From positions 1-10,000 of the forward strand of contig VSJD01000336.1 of the NCBI GenBank assembly GCA_008636095.1: a DNA stretch of 10,000 nucleotides. Reading direction: 5' to 3'. The notes beneath the pieces were generated by a model that did not search any database, had not been told where the DNA came from, and saw nothing but the letters and a program-made list of their open reading frames with translations. The DNA comes from Kiritimatiellota bacterium. GTDB lineage: Bacteria; Verrucomicrobiota; Kiritimatiellia; JAAZAB01. The position numbers and the translations under genes are program-made. Below are positions 5,709 through 10,000 of the stretch, one piece after another; position 1 is the first letter of the stretch, and each line of letters begins with the position of its first letter.

Positions 5709-6815
5709 ATGACCAAGCATGAACTGTACCATCAGAAACGCGAGCGGCTGATCAACGCGATTGAGTTCAAGCCGACCGATCGCCTGCCGGTTGCGGGCGC
5801 TAATTCCACGATTCCCGCCATTGAGCGGATCACGGGGCGCAGTGACTACCGGTCGCATCCCAAGGAAGTCTTTGCCTTGGCAATGAACGCGTGGGATGTG
5901 GATGTAATCCTGCAGTTTGTACTACCGGATCGGCAGGATCGGGAGTGCGGACCGGGATCGGTTGTGAAGAGCGACGGACTGCGCACTGTGGTCTATGCGC
6001 TGGTAAATGCGTGGTCAAAGTCCCATGGGTTTAAATCGCCCGAGGACGTCCGGGATTTTTGTCAAACCCTTCCAGCGGCTTCGGAAGCGCACCGCTACGT
6101 GGACCCCGCCATCAACTATTTGCGATGGCTTGAACTGGACGGATGGGGCGCGTTTCTTAAGCCGGCCGTGTTCATTCCCGGCCACCTGTGCCAGGGCGTT
6201 CCGTGGATGTGGTATAGTTCAATGGGGTATGAGAACTACCTTATGGCGCATGCGCTCTACCCTGAGGCTTTGGAGCGTCTATTCGCATTTGTCGGCGAGG
6301 AGAGCCGACTGCGCAATGAGGCAATTGCCAGGGCGATCAGGGATCATGATCTTGTACCAATCATTTATTCCGGCGAAGACATTTGCGGGAATGATGGCCC
6401 GATGGTTTCCCCGCAAATTTTGCACGATATCTACTTCCCGCACCAGAAGCGCGCAATCGCCCCGATTATTGAGGCCGGCATCCACTGGCTCTGGCACAGC
6501 GACGGTAATATCCTGCCCATCCTGCCGGACCTTATGGACTGCGGCATAGACGGTTTCCAGGGATTTGAGGAGGACAAGGGCATGGATATGTACGCGCTCG
6601 CCGCAACGCCCTGCCGTAACGGGAAGTTACCGTTCCTGTTCGGTAGTGTGAATGTGACGACCACCATGTACATGACCCCGGCGCAGATTCGCAATGATAT
6701 CCGGCGTATGGTTGACTTATCCCGGCAGCGCGGCGGGGGGATTGTTATTTCTACCAGCAGTTCCATCATGGAAAATACACCGTTGGAAAACGTGTTGGAA
6801 TTCTATAAACGATAA
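5709..6815 (+). CDS. Uroporphyrinogen decarboxylase (URO-D)-family protein, MtaA/CmuA-like
   Basis: This 368-aa TIM-barrel protein belongs to the URO-D superfamily (PF01208), which includes heme-pathway decarboxylase and cobalamin- or CoM-dependent methyltransferases (MtaA, CmuA). The N-terminus has the family opening RLINAIEFKPTDRLP (residues 13-27). IIYSGEDICGNDGPMVSP precedes the barrel end, and HSDGN (His263, Asp265) is followed by DCGIDGFQGFE (Asp281, Glu287) and a GMDMYAL helix. GGIVISTSSSI and TPLENV close the protein. The HxC...C zinc motif of MtaA is not kept: Asp265 replaces the first Cys and there is no Cys near the C-terminus. It is therefore not heme HemE and not clearly a thiol methyltransferase; it probably binds a metal or cofactor through His/Asp. 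The MttB-like gene upstream makes a methyl-transfer role plausible but unproven. It is 16 nt from the next ORF. Confidence 0.88.
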   Translation: MTKHELYHQKRERLINAIEFKPTDRLPVAGANSTIPAIERITGRSDYRSHPKEVFALAMNAWDVDVILQFVLPDRQDRECGPGSVVKSDGLRTVVYALVNAWSKSHGFKSPEDVRDFCQTLPAASEAHRYVDPAINYLRWLELDGWGAFLKPAVFIPGHLCQGVPWMWYSSMGYENYLMAHALYPEALERLFAFVGEESRLRNEAIARAIRDHDLVPIIYSGEDICGNDGPMVSPQILHDIYFPHQKRAIAPIIEAGIHWLWHSDGNILPILPDLMDCGIDGFQGFEEDKGMDMYALAATPCRNGKLPFLFGSVNVTTTMYMTPAQIRNDIRRMVDLSRQRGGGIVISTSSSIMENTPLENVLEFYKR

Positions 6816-6831
6816 GGAGAGATGATAACCG

Positions 6832-7200
6832 ATGCGTGGTAAGTCCAACCGGCATGTTGAGCACCCCCCATTATTTCGGTGGTGCGACAATGTGATTTAT
6901 GACGGCAAAGCACCGATCGCGCGCTTCCGCCAGCGTGGCGGGAATGACCTCGCGTTTCGAGAGGTGGCATTACAACGCGGCGGAAGACCGCTGATCTGGT
7001 GGCTTCCCGTCTGGTGGTCGCAACATGCCAATCTGGCTGCCAACCTCGTTGATGACCTGGTCGTCGACGACAGCAATCCTGAAAAACTGGAAATCATGAT
7101 TCCCCCGTCTCCAAATCCGACCGGCCGGATACATCTTATCCTCCAACAAAAAGGCAAGGACAAATCGTGGTTCTCGCATGTCGATTTTAATAAAGCTTGA
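6832..7200 (+). CDS. Hypothetical 122-aa protein, possible gene fragment
   Basis: I do not recognise this ORF with confidence. It starts at ATG 6832, 10 nt after AGGAGAG (6815-6821), which overlaps the URO-D stop. It has no signal peptide or membrane segment. A tryptophan-rich centre (LIWWLPVWWSQ) precedes VVDDSNPEKLEIMIPPSP and TGRIHLILQQKGKDKSWFSH. The end faintly resembles the closing strands of Sde0182/DUF1593-type sugar-binding proteins (a proline strand, then IHxIL). The first 40 residues (FRWCDN, GKAPIARFRQ, NDLAFR) faintly recall the segment before that domain. If so, most of the linking region is missing, and it would be a shrunken remnant rather than a working protein. Against that, it keeps an open frame and a ribosome binding site, and fits between two genes. 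Expression is likely given the operon spacing; function is unknown. Confidence 0.5.
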   Translation: MRGKSNRHVEHPPLFRWCDNVIYDGKAPIARFRQRGGNDLAFREVALQRGGRPLIWWLPVWWSQHANLAANLVDDLVVDDSNPEKLEIMIPPSPNPTGRIHLILQQKGKDKSWFSHVDFNKA

Positions 7201-7227
7201 AATTCCGGAACATAGGGAACATATATC

Positions 7228-9171
7228 ATGAACATGAGAGAAAGAATGGCCCACCACTATAAAGGCGGGGAAAAGACGTTTATAAACCGGCATAATTTCT
7301 TAAAAGACAAACATCTCTATGCTGCCGAAGGATACGGCCGCTTAATACTTTCGCCGGCCGAAAAACGGGTTGCCGAAAAGACAAAACTGACCTTGACCTA
7401 TTGCGTGGGCGTAAAAGGCCTTGCTGAAGGGAATATTCTGCGGTTTTATATTATCGGGTTTAATCCACTCTCGATGTTCGAGGACGGGTCGGCGCGGCAG
7501 AATCTTGCGCGGATAAAGATGGCTGTGTCAAACTCGGCCAAGATTGAAATGAAAATCAACAACAGCTTTCAATTGCGGGAAATAATTCTGGTGGTGGCCG
7601 GGGGGCAGTTGTACGAGAACGATACGATTGACCTTGTTATCGGGGAAGGAAACACGCTTGCTTTATCTGAAGTGGCGCGTCCGGTGGTATTTTTTGTCGA
7701 GTTCAGGAAGTCTGAATCCGATAAAATCGCGAAACTGATCGACCGGGCGACACTGCTGGTAAGGCCGGGCCCGCTCAAAAAGATTAGATTGCTCGCTGAT
7801 CCGATCATTGATGTCCGGCAACCGCAGGATGTCAAACTAAATGCGCTGGATGAATTCAGCAATCTGCAGGAAGATGTCTGCGTAGAGGTGGAAATTACGC
7901 CTGCGAAAGGTGTCCAGATGAAATGCATGCCGGCATTGCTGCCCGGTGATGGCGGGGCAAGACAATTCAATAAGGCCTTTAATATTTCCATTCCGGGCAC
8001 CTACCGGCTGGCCGGGAAGGATCGCATCAGCGGCATTGAAATAATATCACCTCCGATAAAGGCGGTTGAAAATAAACCGAAGTATCAGTTGTATTTCGGC
8101 GATCTGCACGCGCATGATTGTTTCAGTCCGGGACTCGCCTCGCCGATGGAATACTATCAAAACGCGATGAAAGCCGGGTATCATTTTACGGCCCTTCCGA
8201 TACAGACCCATGGGCGAAATCTGGACCACGACCGGTGGATTCTCTCGAATTTCGTAGCGGAAGAATACTATCAGACGGGTGTTTTCGTTACCTTCCCGTC
8301 TTTTGAATGGCAGCAGTATGCTTTCGGACACAAGAATGTTTATTACCTCAACCCGGACCAGCCGTATCTCTGTCCGTATGACAAGCGATATGATATGCCC
8401 GACAAACTTTTTACCGCGTTAAGAAACAGCGACGCCCTGGTAATACCGCATCATCCCGGCTATAAACTCGATTGTCACGTTCCCGGGACCGACTGGAATT
8501 ATGTTGATGAAAAGCTCCAGCCGGTTATGGAGATATGTTCGTGCCATGGTTCATCGGAAAAATGTGACAGCGAAAGGCCGCTCAACAATCCCGGCGCGGG
8601 CGGATATTTTCAGGATGTGCTCGCCAAAGGAATTCACATGGGCGTTATTGGCGGCTCAGACAGTCATAGCGGCTGGCCGGTGAATTCGCCGCGTGAACCG
8701 CGTCAATATCCCGGCGGCATGACCTGTATTTATGCCGCGGAATTGACCCGCCTGGGCGTGTTCGAGGCCTTGCGCAACCGGAGGTGCTATGGCACTACCG
8801 GCGCGCGAATAATTCTGGAGTTTCAGATCAACGGTCATGAAATGGGTGAGATTATCCGGGGACAGGATGAGCGAAGAATCAGCGTAAAGGTTGCCGGCAC
8901 GGATAAGCTGGGAAAAGTGGAAATTATCAAGAACAACAGTCTTTATTGTGCGAAATCTTCCCGGGAATACCGGCTTGAATTTGAAATCAATGATAATTCC
9001 GACTCCGGCCGGGACAAAGATTTTTATTATGTAAAAGTAATACAGGCCGATGGCGAAATGGCCTGGAGCAGCCCGATTTGGTGTTGTGCCGGACTTGACC
9101 GCCGAAGCTCCTTGGGTAAAGGCTGTCATAGCCGTACCGGAATGGACCCAAACAATGGAAAGGCATCATAA
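7228..9171 (+). CDS. DUF3604/PHP-type metal-dependent hydrolase-like protein
   Basis: The 647-aa protein has no obvious signal peptide. Residues ~50-280 are strand-rich beta-sandwich sequence without catalytic motifs. A PHP-like domain follows: YFGDLHAHDCFSPG with His294 and His296, a long insertion with PSFEWQQY, IPHHPG (His408, His409), EICSCHGSSE (Glu435, His440) and GGSDSHSGWP (Asp478, His480). These are the spaced metal ligands of the PHP fold and match DUF3604 proteins, which are large and functionally uncharacterised. The end, ADGEMAWSSPIW, closes the C-terminal beta domain in the usual way, followed by ~25 low-information residues. ATG 7228 is preferred with AGGGAA at 7214-7219; ATG 7234 is the alternative. 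Phosphoester or sugar-related hydrolysis is the likely chemistry by analogy to PHP enzymes. Its place between URO-D and Gfo/Idh genes suggests a link to the same catabolic programme. Confidence 0.87.
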   Translation: MNMRERMAHHYKGGEKTFINRHNFLKDKHLYAAEGYGRLILSPAEKRVAEKTKLTLTYCVGVKGLAEGNILRFYIIGFNPLSMFEDGSARQNLARIKMAVSNSAKIEMKINNSFQLREIILVVAGGQLYENDTIDLVIGEGNTLALSEVARPVVFFVEFRKSESDKIAKLIDRATLLVRPGPLKKIRLLADPIIDVRQPQDVKLNALDEFSNLQEDVCVEVEITPAKGVQMKCMPALLPGDGGARQFNKAFNISIPGTYRLAGKDRISGIEIISPPIKAVENKPKYQLYFGDLHAHDCFSPGLASPMEYYQNAMKAGYHFTALPIQTHGRNLDHDRWILSNFVAEEYYQTGVFVTFPSFEWQQYAFGHKNVYYLNPDQPYLCPYDKRYDMPDKLFTALRNSDALVIPHHPGYKLDCHVPGTDWNYVDEKLQPVMEICSCHGSSEKCDSERPLNNPGAGGYFQDVLAKGIHMGVIGGSDSHSGWPVNSPREPRQYPGGMTCIYAAELTRLGVFEALRNRRCYGTTGARIILEFQINGHEMGEIIRGQDERRISVKVAGTDKLGKVEIIKNNSLYCAKSSREYRLEFEINDNSDSGRDKDFYYVKVIQADGEMAWSSPIWCCAGLDRRSSLGKGCHSRTGMDPNNGKAS

Positions 9172-9176
9172 AACAT

Positions 9177-9191
9177 GAAAGGAATAATATG
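9177..9191 (+). promoter_or_regulatory. Translation initiation cassette of the second Gfo/Idh gene
   Basis: GAAAGGAATAATATG is identical to 3237-3251. It carries AAAGG, 6 nt before the ATG at 9189, and fixes the start 17 nt after the DUF3604 stop. Confidence 0.7.
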
Positions 9192-10000
9192 GCAATTAAA
9201 GTAGGCATTTGCGGCGTTGGCGCTTTTGCGCAGAACTTCATACCGCTTTTCAAGGCGCACCCGCTTGTTGAAAATATTGTGCTGTGCGATCTTGATCCTA
9301 AAAAACTTGAGGAGAATTCAAAAAAACACGCCCTGCCCGACACCTGCCCATCGCTTGACGAACTGTGCCGGAAGGACGTGGATGCGGTCGCGATCTTCAC
9401 CCAGAACTGGCTCCACGGGCCGCAGGCCGTGCAGGCGTTGCGGTCCGGGAAGCACGTGTATTCCGCGGTGCCTTCGGCCATTACCATGGAAGAAATAACC
9501 GACATGGTTAAAACTGTCGGGGAAACCGGCAAAATCTACATGGTCGGAGAAACCAGTTACTATTATCCGTGCGCGCTCTATTGCCGGGAGCGTTTCAGGA
9601 AAGGTGATTTCGGTCATATCGTCTATGCTGAAGGTGAATACTACCATGATTTTGACCACGGCCTGTATGAGGTCTGCAAATGGAGAGGCGGCGCGCGCTG
9701 GAAGGAAATTGCGGGCTCGCCCCCGATGTTCTACCCGACGCATTCAATCAGCATGATCGTCTCGGTAACCGGCGCCCACACAACGCATGTTTCCTGCCTG
9801 GGATTTGTGGACCGGCACGAGGATGGCCTTTTTCGCAAGGGCGTCAATATCTGGGACAACGAGTTCAGCAATGAGACTGCCTTGATGCGCATGTCCGATG
9901 GAAGCATGTGCCGGATAAATGAATTCCGCCGGATCGGGCACCCGGGCGAAGTACGCATGAGCCTGTACGGCACGCTGGGTAGTTATGAGGAGCAATGGCA
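9189..10000 (+). CDS. Gfo/Idh/MocA-family oxidoreductase, 3'-truncated by window edge
   Basis: The frame is open from ATG 9189 to the window end, giving 270 residues with no stop. It opens with MAIKVGICGVGAFAQNFIPLF, a Rossmann G6-x-x-G9-x-G11 motif, and has Asp27 after the second strand (LCDLD). The EKP site is replaced by AVPSA, so the catalytic lysine is missing as in the gene at 4110. AEGEYYHDFDH and FYPTHSISM with His185 are the C-terminal-domain motifs shared with that gene (GEYxHD, FYxTHSI). The two are divergent paralogues of one atypical subfamily, not recent duplicates, since their N-terminal halves differ widely. Such proteins are NAD(P)-dependent dehydrogenases of sugar-like compounds; the substrate is unknown. 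It follows the DUF3604 gene by 17 nt and probably closes or continues the second transcription unit. Confidence 0.9.
   Translation, partial: MAIKVGICGVGAFAQNFIPLFKAHPLVENIVLCDLDPKKLEENSKKHALPDTCPSLDELCRKDVDAVAIFTQNWLHGPQAVQALRSGKHVYSAVPSAITMEEITDMVKTVGETGKIYMVGETSYYYPCALYCRERFRKGDFGHIVYAEGEYYHDFDHGLYEVCKWRGGARWKEIAGSPPMFYPTHSISMIVSVTGAHTTHVSCLGFVDRHEDGLFRKGVNIWDNEFSNETALMRMSDGSMCRINEFRRIGHPGEVRMSLYGTLGSYEEQW

Noticed and set aside
6007..6549. 180-aa + strand open frame inside the URO-D gene
   Set aside because: An alternative frame of a clearly coding gene, with arginine- and serine-rich low-information sequence and no ribosome binding site.

Overview
The window is a run of eight protein genes and one small unrecognised ORF, all on the + strand. 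No rRNA, tRNA, CRISPR array, transposase or phage gene is visible. The gene content is a FAD_oxidored-type dehydrogenase, a non-pyrrolysine MttB-family methyltransferase, a URO-D-family protein, two atypical Gfo/Idh/MocA oxidoreductases, a class I aldolase, a hexapeptide acyltransferase and a DUF3604/PHP-type hydrolase. Such sets are typical of anaerobic or sediment- and gut-associated Lentisphaerota, Kiritimatiellota and related PVC or Hydrogenedentota-like lineages, which carry many paralogues of these families. That assignment is inference from gene content, moderate base composition and short dispersed repeats. No marker gene is present.

Layout. Positions 2-4055 hold a tight block: FAD oxidoreductase (5' end outside the window), acyltransferase, MttB-like methyltransferase and DhnA/LacD-like aldolase, with gaps of 14, 1 and 22 nt. 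This is almost certainly one transcription unit. A 54-nt gap with a short dispersed repeat leads to a GTG-started Gfo/Idh gene (4110-5411), which carries a second kind of repeat in frame inside its coding region. Positions 5412-5708 are a scar-like intergenic region. It holds a 70-nt imperfect palindrome, then what reads as the last ~30 codons of a lost URO-D-family gene, then another copy of the second repeat. After it come the intact URO-D-family gene (5709-6815), a 122-aa ORF of doubtful identity, the DUF3604 gene and a second Gfo/Idh gene that runs off the right edge. Gaps here are 16, 27 and 17 nt, so this is probably a second transcription unit.

How the genes may work together. The set fits catabolism of a small, probably methylated or sugar-like compound. 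The NAD- and FAD-dependent enzymes would oxidise it, a methyl group would be removed by the MttB-like protein, and the aldolase would cleave the carbon skeleton. This is a hypothesis. No corrinoid protein, reactivase, transporter or regulator is in the window, and the URO-D-like protein lacks the cysteine of the zinc motif of MtaA-type methyltransferases. The most distinctive observations are the relict URO-D 3' end abutting a palindromic repeat, and the repeat embedded in frame in the first Gfo/Idh gene.
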